61,322 nucleotides of DNA from an uncultured Oscillospiraceae bacterium (lineage in GTDB: Bacteria > Bacillota > Clostridia > Oscillospirales > Oscillospiraceae): assembly GCA_934668285.1 (NCBI GenBank), contig CAKUNB010000001.1:1-61322 (forward strand). The letters run 5' to 3'. The notes under the pieces were generated by a model that did not search any database, was not told where the DNA came from, and saw nothing but the letters and a program-made list of their open reading frames with translations. A program made the position numbers and the translations under genes. Every line of letters starts with the position of its first letter. Position 1 is the first letter of the stretch. Shown one piece after another: positions 8,044 to 15,357 of this stretch.

Positions 8044-9237
8044 TCAGTCGACGCCGACGGGGCGTGCGACGCGTTGGCGGGCCAGCAGCGTCAGCAGGCC
8101 GCCCACTGCCGTCAGCACGGAAAAGACCGTCAGCATGCCGACGACGCCGATGGCGTCGACGAGCGCACCGCACATGACATAGGCCAGCACGCTGCCGAGC
8201 GTGCTCGTCGCGCCGAGGTAGGTCTGGCCCTTGATGACGTTGCGCCGGTCAATGACCGTGCCGACGTAGTATACCGAGCTGACCGCCAGCAGCGCAAAGC
8301 CCAGCAGCTGCACCGTCTGCGCGACGCACAGCCCGACCTCGCCGGGCAGCACGATCGACAGCACCAGCCGCAGCAGCATAAACACGCCCGAAAGCACCAG
8401 CCACAGGTCGCAGCGCAGCTTTTTGACCATGCGCGTAAAGAGGAACATGGTCGGCAGCTCCATCAGCGCGGAGATCATCAGCGCCGTGCCCTGCAGGGTG
8501 GTCGCCGCGTCGATATCGCCGTTCGGAATTTTATTCTGCGCGACGCGGAACATGAAGTTCGACAGCGAATTGTGCCCGGCATAGAGCAGCGTGATACCGG
8601 CCAGCAGCACAAAGAACCGCCGGTTGCTGCGGAAAAAGACGCGCGCACTGTCGGGAGCCTCCTCCGGCGCGGCGGCGGCAGCGGCGGGCGCGGCCTGCGG
8701 GAACAGCAGCACCATCACCAGCGCACCGAGCGCCATCGCCGCGCCCGACAGGGGAATTGCCTGCCGTCCGAGGCTGCGGATGAGCGGCGCAACAAGCCGC
8801 GCCGCAACGGCGAAGCTGACCGAGCCGAGGCCGCGCGCCAGCCCGAAATTGATCGACCGGCCGCTGCGAATGCCCGCCATACCCAGCGCGTTGGAAAACG
8901 ACGGCATGACCAGCAGCGCCGTACATGACAGCGCAAAGCACAGTACCGTCGCCACCGTTCCGAGCGGCAGCAGCGTCGCCAGCGCGCACAGTGCGCTGGC
9001 GGCTGCGGCCAGCGTCAGCACGCGCCGCGTGTTTGTCCGCTCGGCATACACCGTCAGCGGCGGCTGCAGCAGGAAGGCCACGCCCGTTGCAACGCCGAGA
9101 ATCAGTCCGGCGGCGGTGTCCGTCAGATGCAGCCGCTCGGTCAGATATTGATTGCCATAGGAATACATGCAGCCGAACTCCGCCCAGAGAAAAATCTGGA
9201 TCAGGATGTATCGTGCGGTCAGATTTGTCTTTTTCAT
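8044..9237 (-). CDS. MFS transporter (MFS_1-like/PPP type)
   Basis: 397-aa major facilitator with about 12 hydrophobic spans and a central charged loop near residues 190-205. The N terminus (LIQIFLWAEFGCMYSYGNQYL) and the YAERTNTRRVL loop between TM2 and TM3 resemble the MFS_1-like family that contains 3-phenylpropionate and nucleoside transporters. The substrate cannot be read from sequence. GAGGGGGT precedes the start, and the start overlaps the stop of the DUF3810 gene (ATGA), so the two are translationally coupled. Confidence 0.82.
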   Translation of the reverse strand: MKKTNLTARYILIQIFLWAEFGCMYSYGNQYLTERLHLTDTAAGLILGVATGVAFLLQPPLTVYAERTNTRRVLTLAAAASALCALATLLPLGTVATVLCFALSCTALLVMPSFSNALGMAGIRSGRSINFGLARGLGSVSFAVAARLVAPLIRSLGRQAIPLSGAAMALGALVMVLLFPQAAPAAAAAAPEEAPDSARVFFRSNRRFFVLLAGITLLYAGHNSLSNFMFRVAQNKIPNGDIDAATTLQGTALMISALMELPTMFLFTRMVKKLRCDLWLVLSGVFMLLRLVLSIVLPGEVGLCVAQTVQLLGFALLAVSSVYYVGTVIDRRNVIKGQTYLGATSTLGSVLAYVMCGALVDAIGVVGMLTVFSVLTAVGGLLTLLARQRVARPVGVD

Positions 9238-10301
9238 CTTACCCCCTCAAAATACCACGTCAGCAGAAGATCGGCGACCTCGCCGTAGGACTGAATGCCG
9301 CTTTCCACGGAAAACGCCTGCAGATAGCCGTCGTAGACCTTGTCCTGTATCTCTGAAACGGTCTCGTCCTCGACCTCGTCGTAGTGCGCCGTGGCGGCGT
9401 AGAGGTCGTTGAGCAGTAGCTCGCTGCATCCCGCGCGCACCTCCTGCGCGGCGGCGGGGTCGACCTGATACAGGGCATTGTAGCAGTAGATATAGGCCTG
9501 ATAGTAGCCCGAGTAGCGGAATTCCGGCCGCTCGCTGGCGTCGCAGGCCAGAAAGGCCGCGAAATTTGCCTCATCCTCCCGTGCGAAGGCCATCCGGTGG
9601 CCGATCTCATGCGCCATCGTAAAGGGCATCGAGGCGCGGAAGGTCGTGGTGCTCACGGCGCTTTCGCCGGTCAGGCAGATGAAAACGCCCGTCGTTCCGG
9701 CCATGCCCATGAGCTTGCTCGACAGCAGCCTCTTTACGCGCACCGTCGAGCCGTCGAAGCATTCATAGGACTGCGCCAGCGTCCGGTAGCCGTCGCCCGC
9801 GTGCGCGGCCAGCGTATCGAAGTCGTACTCGACCATCACGCCGGTTTCATCGCGCTCCACGCCGGAGGCCAGCTCGTTGGCGCGGTCGCGGTAGTACGTC
9901 GCCGCCTCCTTCAGCTCGGCGGGGGTGTATTGCCGCTCAGGCAGGCCGAGGCGCTCGGCCATCGGCGGCGCGTAATAGTTCAGCCCCCAGATTGCAACGA
10001 AGGCCGCCACGAGCGTGCACACCGACAGCAGCACGCCGGTCAGCCACCGCACCATCCGCCGCCGGACAATGGCCCGAATGAGCGAAACAAGGAACCACAG
10101 CACCAGCAGCGCCAGCAGAATCTCACACAGCGCAAAGGGAACCACGGACGTAATGCCCGCCAGAATTCCAACAATCCACCGCGAAAAATCGGGATAAAAC
10201 GAGAAAAACAGGGGAGTTAAGTAATTTGCCGCAAGCAGCAGCAGCGCCGTCACCACGATCAGGGTGCCCGACGAGATCAGGCGCAAAATGGTTTTTGTCA
10301 T
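9234..10301 (-). CDS. DUF3810 membrane protein with HExxH metalloprotease motif
   Basis: 355 aa. Three hydrophobic segments occupy roughly residues 5-130, followed by an extracytoplasmic domain with AHEIGHRMAF (HExxH) near residue 231 and EDEANFAAFLAC about 11 residues later, which supplies a third-ligand Glu as in gluzincin-type peptidases. DUF3810 members are uncharacterised; metal binding is inferred from the motif. It begins 16 bases after the M20 amidohydrolase stop and is coupled to the downstream MFS gene, which suggests a peptide or amino-acid derivative that is cleaved and transported. Confidence 0.82.
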   Translation of the reverse strand: MTKTILRLISSGTLIVVTALLLLAANYLTPLFFSFYPDFSRWIVGILAGITSVVPFALCEILLALLVLWFLVSLIRAIVRRRMVRWLTGVLLSVCTLVAAFVAIWGLNYYAPPMAERLGLPERQYTPAELKEAATYYRDRANELASGVERDETGVMVEYDFDTLAAHAGDGYRTLAQSYECFDGSTVRVKRLLSSKLMGMAGTTGVFICLTGESAVSTTTFRASMPFTMAHEIGHRMAFAREDEANFAAFLACDASERPEFRYSGYYQAYIYCYNALYQVDPAAAQEVRAGCSELLLNDLYAATAHYDEVEDETVSEIQDKVYDGYLQAFSVESGIQSYGEVADLLLTWYFEGVR

Positions 10302-10317
10302 AGATATTTCGTCCTCA

Positions 10318-11376
10318 CTAAGAGATCAGTTTCCAGAAAAGCTCCACGCCGCGCTCCAGCACGGCCTCGTCAAAGTCAAACTGCGGGCTGTGCAGCGGCG
10401 AACCGCCCGTGCCGAGCCAGAAAAACACGCCGGGCACGCGCCTTTGGTAGGCAGAAAAGTCCTCCGTGATCGCCGTCGGCTCCGCCTCGGCAATCGCGAA
10501 GCGCTCCCGCGCCCGCCTGAGCAGCGCCGCGTCGTTCGTCACCGGCGGGTAGCCCTCGCTGCAATGCACCGTGACAGCGCAGCCTGTTTCGGCGCTCACC
10601 TGTGCCGCCGTCGCCTCGATCGCCTCGCGCAGGCGGAAAAACACCCTGTCGTCGAGGCAGCGCAGCGTCCCTTCCAGCCGCGTCCGGTCGCTGACGGCGT
10701 TGCGGACCGTGCCACTTTCCATCCGGCCGAAGCGGAGGATGCAATCTTCGCCCTCGGCCAGCCGGTACAGCCGCCGCAGCAGCTCCGCTCCGGCAGCCAG
10801 CGCGTCGCGGCCCTCACGCCAGCGGGCAATGTGGACGCTCTTTCCGGTGATTTCAAGCGTCAATTCACACGACCGCGCCATCATCCCGCCCGCGCGGGAG
10901 GCGACTGCGCCCGCCGGAAGCTCCGGCCAGAGGTGGATGCCGTAAATTTCGCGCACCCGGTACGCCTCCAGCAGTCCCGTGCGGCAGATTTTTTCCGCGC
11001 CGCCGGTGGTTTCCTCAGCGGGCTGGAAGATCAGCAGCACGTTGCGCGTTAATTTTTCGGTTGCGAGCCGGTCGGCAACGGCCAGCAGCATTGCCATATG
11101 GCCGTCGTGGCCGCAGGCATGCATTTTTCCGGCATGCGCCGAGGCAAAGGGCAGCCCCGTCTGCTCGGCGATGGGCAGCGCGTCCATGTCGCTGCGCAGC
11201 GCGACGGTTTCCGCTGCGCCGAAATCAAAATAGGCGCACACTGCGTCGCCGCAGGGGGAAAACACCCGGCACGGCAGCGCTTCCAGCCGCGTCCGAAGAT
11301 AGGCGGCCGTTTCCGGCAGCTGCCAATCCAGCTCCGGGATCCGATGCAGCGCCCGCCGATCGGCAGATAATGACAT
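10318..11376 (-). CDS. M20D family amidohydrolase
   Basis: Metal-dependent hydrolase of the N-acyl-amino-acid/aminobenzoyl-glutamate/acetyldiaminopimelate deacetylase group. The 352-aa protein has LHRIPEL at the start, the metal-binding HACGHDGHM near residue 76, PAEETTGG near 110, GIHLWPELPAG near 134, and a C-terminal HSPQFDF. It is slightly short but complete. The ATG at 11376 is preceded by GAGGAGG and replaces an in-frame start 75 bases upstream. That ribosome binding site sits in a small hairpin, GAGGA-GGT-TCCTC. The exact substrate is not decidable. Confidence 0.88.
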   Translation of the reverse strand: MSLSADRRALHRIPELDWQLPETAAYLRTRLEALPCRVFSPCGDAVCAYFDFGAAETVALRSDMDALPIAEQTGLPFASAHAGKMHACGHDGHMAMLLAVADRLATEKLTRNVLLIFQPAEETTGGAEKICRTGLLEAYRVREIYGIHLWPELPAGAVASRAGGMMARSCELTLEITGKSVHIARWREGRDALAAGAELLRRLYRLAEGEDCILRFGRMESGTVRNAVSDRTRLEGTLRCLDDRVFFRLREAIEATAAQVSAETGCAVTVHCSEGYPPVTNDAALLRRARERFAIAEAEPTAITEDFSAYQRRVPGVFFWLGTGGSPLHSPQFDFDEAVLERGVELFWKLIS

Positions 11377-11455
11377 AGAGGAACCTCCTCGAAAGGTAAT
11401 GTAAATGGATGAATGGCGGTTACGGGAAACGCCGCAGGCAGTGTCGAACATCGTT

Positions 11456-11592
11456 CGTAGGGCGGGCTGCCCCCAGCCCGCCGCTGCCGGCAGCTCGTTA
11501 GCGGCCTGTAGGGGGCGGCGTCCCCAACGCCCCGTGCCAGCAGTATCGGTTTAGTGAATAGTGAATATATGGTGGTAAATAATGAATAATAT
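11456..11592. repeat. composite repeat block (two GTAGGG palindromes plus TTAGTGAATAG arm)
   Basis: Two palindromes, CGTAGGGCGGGCTGCCC...GCCCGCC at 11456-11484 and TGTAGGGGGCGGCG...CGCCCC at 11508-11534, are followed at 11551 by TTAGTGAATAGTGAA and an AATAATATT end. The same order (GGGCGGG block, GCAGTA, TTAGTGAATAG) occurs at 16532-16616. This block fills most of the gap between the divergent amidohydrolase and the small RNA. Confidence 0.65.
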
Positions 11593-11625
11593 TACTCTTA
11601 ACAAAGCCTTGAACGTATGATCTTG

Positions 11626-11634
11626 TGATATACT
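11626..11634 (+). promoter_or_regulatory. extended -10 promoter of the candidate small RNA
   Basis: TG-A-TATACT gives a strong extended -10; the predicted start, about 7 bases downstream, falls at 11641, exactly where the RNA's closing stem begins. The -35 region is weak: GCCTTG at a 17-base spacing or TTGAAC at 14. Confidence 0.6.
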
Positions 11635-11640
11635 CAACCT

Positions 11641-11733
11641 CGGAGTTGGTGCTCCTACTGCATTTTCGGGATGGGCCGTGTGCGCCGAGGTTCGTTCATC
11701 GGCGGTTTGCAGAGGGGTGCCAACTCTCTTTTT
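11641..11733 (+). ncRNA. candidate structured small RNA of about 93 nt
   Basis: The ends pair in a 13-bp stem with three G-U pairs (GAGTTGGTGCTCC at 11643-11655 with GGGGTGCCAACTC at 11714-11726), extended by CTGCA/TGCAG; inside is a hairpin CGCCGA-(10)-TCGGCG. The closing stem is followed at once by TCTTTTTATA, an intrinsic-terminator tail, and preceded by an extended -10. It does not show the GGAA tetraloop region of SRP RNA or the usual 6S size, and I cannot assign a family. An alternative is that it is a leader of the downstream cobalamin operon. Existence as a transcript is inferred. Confidence 0.5.
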
Positions 11734-11764
11734 ATAATTCTGCGCTCCGCTGCGATAGCATCAC

Positions 11765-11773
11765 TGTTATAAT
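11765..11773 (+). promoter_or_regulatory. candidate extended -10 promoter
   Basis: TG-T-TATAAT, a good extended -10 without a recognisable -35 (CTCCGC at 17-base spacing). It could be an upstream promoter for the cobalamin operon. Confidence 0.4.
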
Positions 11774-11826
11774 AGTATACCGCATTCGGCGGCGATTTGC
11801 AAGGCTTGCTTTTTTGCTGCGGTGGG

Positions 11827-11855
11827 TGGAAATCCGGCGGGAAATGCGGTATAAT
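11827..11855 (+). promoter_or_regulatory. promoter of the cobalamin operon
   Basis: TGGAAA and TATAAT with a 17-base spacer; the predicted start is about 24 bases before the GTG of the TIM-barrel gene. I see no cobalamin riboswitch between it and the gene. Confidence 0.6.
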
Positions 11856-11885
11856 GGTCGCAGAAAAACGAAGGGTGGGAAAATC

Positions 11886-12638
11886 GTGCGGCGGGAACGG
11901 TTATTTTTGTCCTGTATGGATGCGGAAGCGCCGGAGCTGGCGCGGCGTGAGGGGCTTGGGCTGGAGCTGACGGCCTTTGCCTACGCGCCGAATCTGGAGG
12001 ATGCGGCGCAGCTTGCCGCCGCTGAGGCGCAGTGCGCCGGTATCGCGCGGCGGTGGCTGCACGCGCCGTTTGCCGAGCTGGCTCCCTGCGCGGTCGACCC
12101 GCTGGTGCGTGATATCGCCAAGCGCCGCTTCCGGCAGACGCTTGCCGTTGCCGCCCGCCTCGGCATCGACTGCATCGTCGTCCACGCGGGCTACCAGCCG
12201 TACGTCTATTTTCCGGAATGGTTCGTCGAGCAAAGCGTCATTTTCTGGCGCGAATTCCTGCGTGACCTGCCGGAAACGGTGTGTCTTGCGCTGGAAAACG
12301 TGATGGAGCCGTCGCCGGAACTGCTGGTGCAGATCGTCCGGCAGGTGGACGACCCGCGCCTTTGCCTCTGCCTCGACGTGGGGCATGCAAATTCGGAGGT
12401 CAGCCGAACGCCGCCGCTGGAATGGCTCGAGCCGATGGCCCCATGGCTGCGGCATTTCCACTTACATAACAATTTCGGCGCTTGGGATCTGCATAACCCG
12501 CTTGGCGAGGGGACGATCCCGATGGCGCGGCTGCTGGAAACGGCGCAGCGCCTGTGTCCGGTCGCGAGCTTCACGCTGGAAACGCAGTCCTGCGCGGCCT
12601 CGCTCGCGTGGCTGAGGGAAAACGGAGAATTAACATGA
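11886..12638 (+). CDS. sugar phosphate isomerase/epimerase-like TIM barrel protein
   Basis: 250-aa protein of the xylose-isomerase-like/AP-endonuclease-2 TIM barrel fold. Likely metal ligands are in ALENV (Glu), LCLDVGHAN (Asp, His), HFHLHNN (His) and FTLETQS (Glu), the expected order for the family. The frame is open further upstream, but GTG at 11886 follows AAGGGTGG and the TATAAT at 11850. It is coupled to cobT by ATGA, so a role linked to lower-ligand or ribazole metabolism is possible but only inferred from position. Confidence 0.8.
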   Translation: MRRERLFLSCMDAEAPELARREGLGLELTAFAYAPNLEDAAQLAAAEAQCAGIARRWLHAPFAELAPCAVDPLVRDIAKRRFRQTLAVAARLGIDCIVVHAGYQPYVYFPEWFVEQSVIFWREFLRDLPETVCLALENVMEPSPELLVQIVRQVDDPRLCLCLDVGHANSEVSRTPPLEWLEPMAPWLRHFHLHNNFGAWDLHNPLGEGTIPMARLLETAQRLCPVASFTLETQSCAASLAWLRENGELT

Positions 12639-13738
12639 CAGAATCTGAACTGGCCGCCCTGCTGCGGCAGATTGCGCCGCCGGATGCGGCGGCAATGGAT
12701 CGCGCCCGCCGCCGTCAGGCGGAGCTGGCCAAGCCGCCCGGCAGCCTCGGCAAGCTGGAGGACTACGCCGTCCGGCTGGCCGGCATCACGGGCAAGGACC
12801 GCCCGACGATGGAAAAATGCAGAATTTTGGTGTTCGCGGCGGATAACGGCGTGGTGGCCGAGGGCGTTTCGTCCGCGCCGCCGTCGGTCACGCTGGCGCA
12901 GGCGATCAATATGACGCGTCATATTACCGGAATGTCTGCGATGGCGCAGCATTTCGGCGATGAAATTCGCGTGACGGATGTCGGCATCGACACCGACCGG
13001 CACTTTCCCGGCATTCTCGACCGAAAAATCCGCCGCGCGACCGGCAACATCGCCCGCGAACCCGCCATGACGCGGCAGCAGGCGCTCGACGCAATCGCTG
13101 TTGGCATTGAACTGGCGCGGGAAGCGGCGGAGGACGGCGTGACCGCCGCCGGCGTCGGCGAGATGGGCATTGGCAATACCACGACCTCGGCGGCGGTGCT
13201 GGCCGCCCTGACCGGCAGCACGGTCGAGGCGGTAACGGGCCGCGGCGGCGGGCTGACGGACACGGGCTTTGCGCGGAAAAAGGCCGTCCTGCGGCAGGCG
13301 CTGGCGCTGCACCGGCCCGACCCGTCGGATCCCGTCGGCGTGCTGGCGGCGGTCGGCGGGCTGGATCTTGCGGCGATGACCGGCGCGTTTCTCGGCGGCG
13401 CGGCGGCGCGTCTTCCGGCGGCCGTGGATGGTTATATTTCAATTGTGGCCGCGTTATGCGCCGTGCGGCTGTGTCCGGCGGCGCGGGAGTACCTGTTTTT
13501 ATCCCACGCGTCGTTCGAGCCGGGCTACCGGCTGGCGGCGGCGGAGCTGGGGCTGGAGCCGAGCCTGCTGCTGGGGATGCGCCTCGGCGAGGGGAGCGGC
13601 TGTCCGGTGTTTTTCCGCGTGCTGGAGGCCGCCTGTGCCGCAATGAACGGCATGGCGACCTTCGCCGAAGCGGAAATTCAGGACGATTATCTTGCCCCCA
13701 TCCGCGCGGGGGACAGCTTTATGGTGGAAAAATCATGA
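12635..13738 (+). CDS. cobT: nicotinate-nucleotide--dimethylbenzimidazole phosphoribosyltransferase
   Basis: Activates the cobalamin lower ligand by moving phosphoribosyl from nicotinate mononucleotide to dimethylbenzimidazole or a similar base, giving alpha-ribazole phosphate. 367 aa, family-typical. Motifs: KPPGSLGKLE near residue 34, ADNGVVAEGVS near 70, GEMGIGNTTTSAA near 172 and the catalytic-Glu region LGMRLGEGSG near 313. ATGA overlaps link it to the TIM-barrel gene before and cobU after. Confidence 0.95.
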   Translation: MTESELAALLRQIAPPDAAAMDRARRRQAELAKPPGSLGKLEDYAVRLAGITGKDRPTMEKCRILVFAADNGVVAEGVSSAPPSVTLAQAINMTRHITGMSAMAQHFGDEIRVTDVGIDTDRHFPGILDRKIRRATGNIAREPAMTRQQALDAIAVGIELAREAAEDGVTAAGVGEMGIGNTTTSAAVLAALTGSTVEAVTGRGGGLTDTGFARKKAVLRQALALHRPDPSDPVGVLAAVGGLDLAAMTGAFLGGAAARLPAAVDGYISIVAALCAVRLCPAAREYLFLSHASFEPGYRLAAAELGLEPSLLLGMRLGEGSGCPVFFRVLEAACAAMNGMATFAEAEIQDDYLAPIRAGDSFMVEKS

Positions 13739-14286
13739 GAATTTTACTCGTCGGCGGCAGCAAGAGCGGCAAGAGCATGACCGCCCAGCGCCTGACACGC
13801 ACGTTGAAGGGCAATGTGCCGCCCTATTACTGGGCAACGATGGAGCCGACGGACGGCGAAGACCTCCTGCGCATCGAGCGCCACCGCGCCGAGCGTGCGG
13901 GCTGGGGCTTTCGGACGGTCGAGCGCGGCCGCGATCTGACGGCCATTCTGCCGCAGCTCGACGCGAACACGGCAGTGTTATTTGACAGCGTAACGGCCTG
14001 CCTTGCGGCGGAGATGTTCCCGCCGGACGGCGCGCCGGATGCGGACGCGGCGGCGCGGGTCGCGTGGGAGCTTTTGACCGTGAGCGAGCATTTTGCGCAC
14101 TTCGTCTGCGTCTGTGACGCGGTCTGGTTCGACGGCGCAGTCTACGACGACTGGACCGAGCGCTACCGTCGCGGTCTTGCGGAGATTTGCCGCGCGCTGG
14201 CTGCGCAATTTGACGTGGTAGCAGAAGTCACGGCGGAGCTGCCTGTGATATGGAAAGGAAAGCAAATTTATGAGACGTTTATTTGA
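13735..14286 (+). CDS. cobU: adenosylcobinamide kinase/guanylyltransferase (CobU-like)
   Basis: CobU phosphorylates adenosylcobinamide and transfers GMP to it before nucleotide-loop assembly. This 183-aa protein has a clear P-loop GGSKSGKS at residues 6-13 and the RIERHRAERAGWGFRTVE segment near residue 42, corresponding to the family His region. The middle VLFDSVTACLAAEMF matches the family Asp-Ser-Thr region. The C-terminal SNEVGxGIVP-type motif is not evident here but does appear in the short CobU-like protein downstream of cobS. It overlaps cobT (ATGA) and cobS by 17 bases. Confidence 0.82.
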   Translation: MRILLVGGSKSGKSMTAQRLTRTLKGNVPPYYWATMEPTDGEDLLRIERHRAERAGWGFRTVERGRDLTAILPQLDANTAVLFDSVTACLAAEMFPPDGAPDADAAARVAWELLTVSEHFAHFVCVCDAVWFDGAVYDDWTERYRRGLAEICRALAAQFDVVAEVTAELPVIWKGKQIYETFI

Positions 14287-15001
14287 CGGCCTCGGCATGG
14301 CGTGGGGAATGTTTCTGGCCATTCCCTGCCCTCTGCGCCGATGGAACGAGGAGGCGCGGGAGCAGATGCTGCTGTGGCTGCCCGGCGTGGGTCTGACCGT
14401 CGGCGGCATCTGGGTCGGGCTGTTTTTCCTGCTGAGAAATGCAGCCGCGCCGCTGCGGGCGCTGCTGATGGCGGCGGCTCCGTGGCTTGTTACGGGTTTT
14501 CTTCACCTTGACGGATATATGGACGTGTGCGACGCGGTGCTCTCACGGCGGGAGCTTGCCGTGCGGCAAAAAATCCTGAAGGATTCCCACTGCGGCGCGT
14601 TCGCCGTCATCGGCATGGTGCTGCTGGCGCTGACGCAGTGGAGCCTGTTTTTCGCTGCCGGCGGCGGGCGCTGGGAGGGGCTTCTGTGCATCCCAGCCGC
14701 CACCCGCGCCTGCGCGGCGCTGGCCGTGCGGCTGCTGCGGCCGATGGGGACAAGTCAGTATGCTTCGCTAAAGGACAAAAATACCACCGTAACGGTGCTG
14801 CTCTGTGCGCTTCTGGCGCTTGGCATTGGGCTGCCGCTGGCCCTTGCGGGGACGTTTGCGCCCCTTGCGGCGGCGGCTGGCTATTGGCTCGCGGTCTGGT
14901 ATGCCGGCCGGCAGCTCGGCGGAATGTCCGGCGACGTGTCGGGCTTCGCGCTCACGCTCGGCGAGCTGGCCGGAATCGCAATCTGGTGCTTGGTGAGGTG
15001 A
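14270..15001 (+). CDS. cobS: adenosylcobinamide-GDP ribazoletransferase (cobalamin synthase)
   Basis: Membrane enzyme that joins adenosylcobinamide-GDP to alpha-ribazole (phosphate). 243 aa with about six hydrophobic spans. The Mg-binding motif region HLDGYMDVCDA lies near residue 80, and KILKDSHCGAFAV follows, both typical. The start lies inside the end of cobU, with GGAAAGGA upstream, so translation is coupled. Confidence 0.92.
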   Translation: MRRLFDGLGMAWGMFLAIPCPLRRWNEEAREQMLLWLPGVGLTVGGIWVGLFFLLRNAAAPLRALLMAAAPWLVTGFLHLDGYMDVCDAVLSRRELAVRQKILKDSHCGAFAVIGMVLLALTQWSLFFAAGGGRWEGLLCIPAATRACAALAVRLLRPMGTSQYASLKDKNTTVTVLLCALLALGIGLPLALAGTFAPLAAAAGYWLAVWYAGRQLGGMSGDVSGFALTLGELAGIAIWCLVR

Positions 15002-15006
15002 GGACG

Positions 15007-15357
15007 ATGCAGCTGGTACTCGGCGGGGCCTATCAGGGCAAGCTGACATGGGCCGTGAAGGAATATCACATTGCACAGGACGAGGTGCTCGACCTCGTGC
15101 TGCACGACCCTGCGCCGGGCTACCGGTGCTACACGCACCTCGAGGCGCTGACGCGGCGGGACTTGAACCCGCGTCAATGGACGGAGCTTTTCGCGTCCGC
15201 GGTCGTCATTTCGCGCGAGATCGGCGGCGGCATCGTCCCGCTCGACGCGGCGGAACGCGCGTGGCGGGAACGGCACGGCGCAATGTTACAAACACTTGCC
15301 GCGCGAGCGCAGCGGGTCACGCGCGTCTTCTGCGGCCTGACGGAGGAACTGAAATGA
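15007..15357 (+). CDS. short CobU-like protein (partial adenosylcobinamide kinase domain)
   Basis: 116 aa. It begins MQLVLGGAYQGKLTWA, a P-loop in which the usual Ser/Thr after Lys is replaced by Leu and a Thr follows. The second half, SREIGGGIVPLDAAERAWRE.. and QRVTRVFCGLTEEL, matches the C-terminal CobU core (SNEVGxGIVP..R..G..). The middle of CobU, including the His-bearing segment, is absent. It may complement the cobU product upstream or be a diverged paralogue. It lies 5 bases after cobS and overlaps the phosphatase gene by ATGA, in a real operon position, so I do not regard it as debris. Confidence 0.72.
   Translation: MQLVLGGAYQGKLTWAVKEYHIAQDEVLDLVLHDPAPGYRCYTHLEALTRRDLNPRQWTELFASAVVISREIGGGIVPLDAAERAWRERHGAMLQTLAARAQRVTRVFCGLTEELK

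Noticed and set aside
11641..11710. Minus-strand similarity to the 5' half of 5S rRNA (CCCATCCCGAA and nearby blocks)
   Set aside because: Only an 11-base identity plus scattered matches; the 5S helices cannot be formed and no 3' half or rRNA operon is present. The plus-strand small-RNA reading explains the structure better.
11734..11885. Cobalamin riboswitch ahead of the cob operon
   Set aside because: No B12-box or conserved riboswitch core is visible; only promoter-like elements are seen.
15156..15172. tRNA T-arm-like sequence (minus strand GCGGGTTCAAGTCCCGC)
   Set aside because: It lies inside the short CobU-like gene, and no anticodon arm, D-arm or matching acceptor stem surrounds it; the coding frame reads through it normally.
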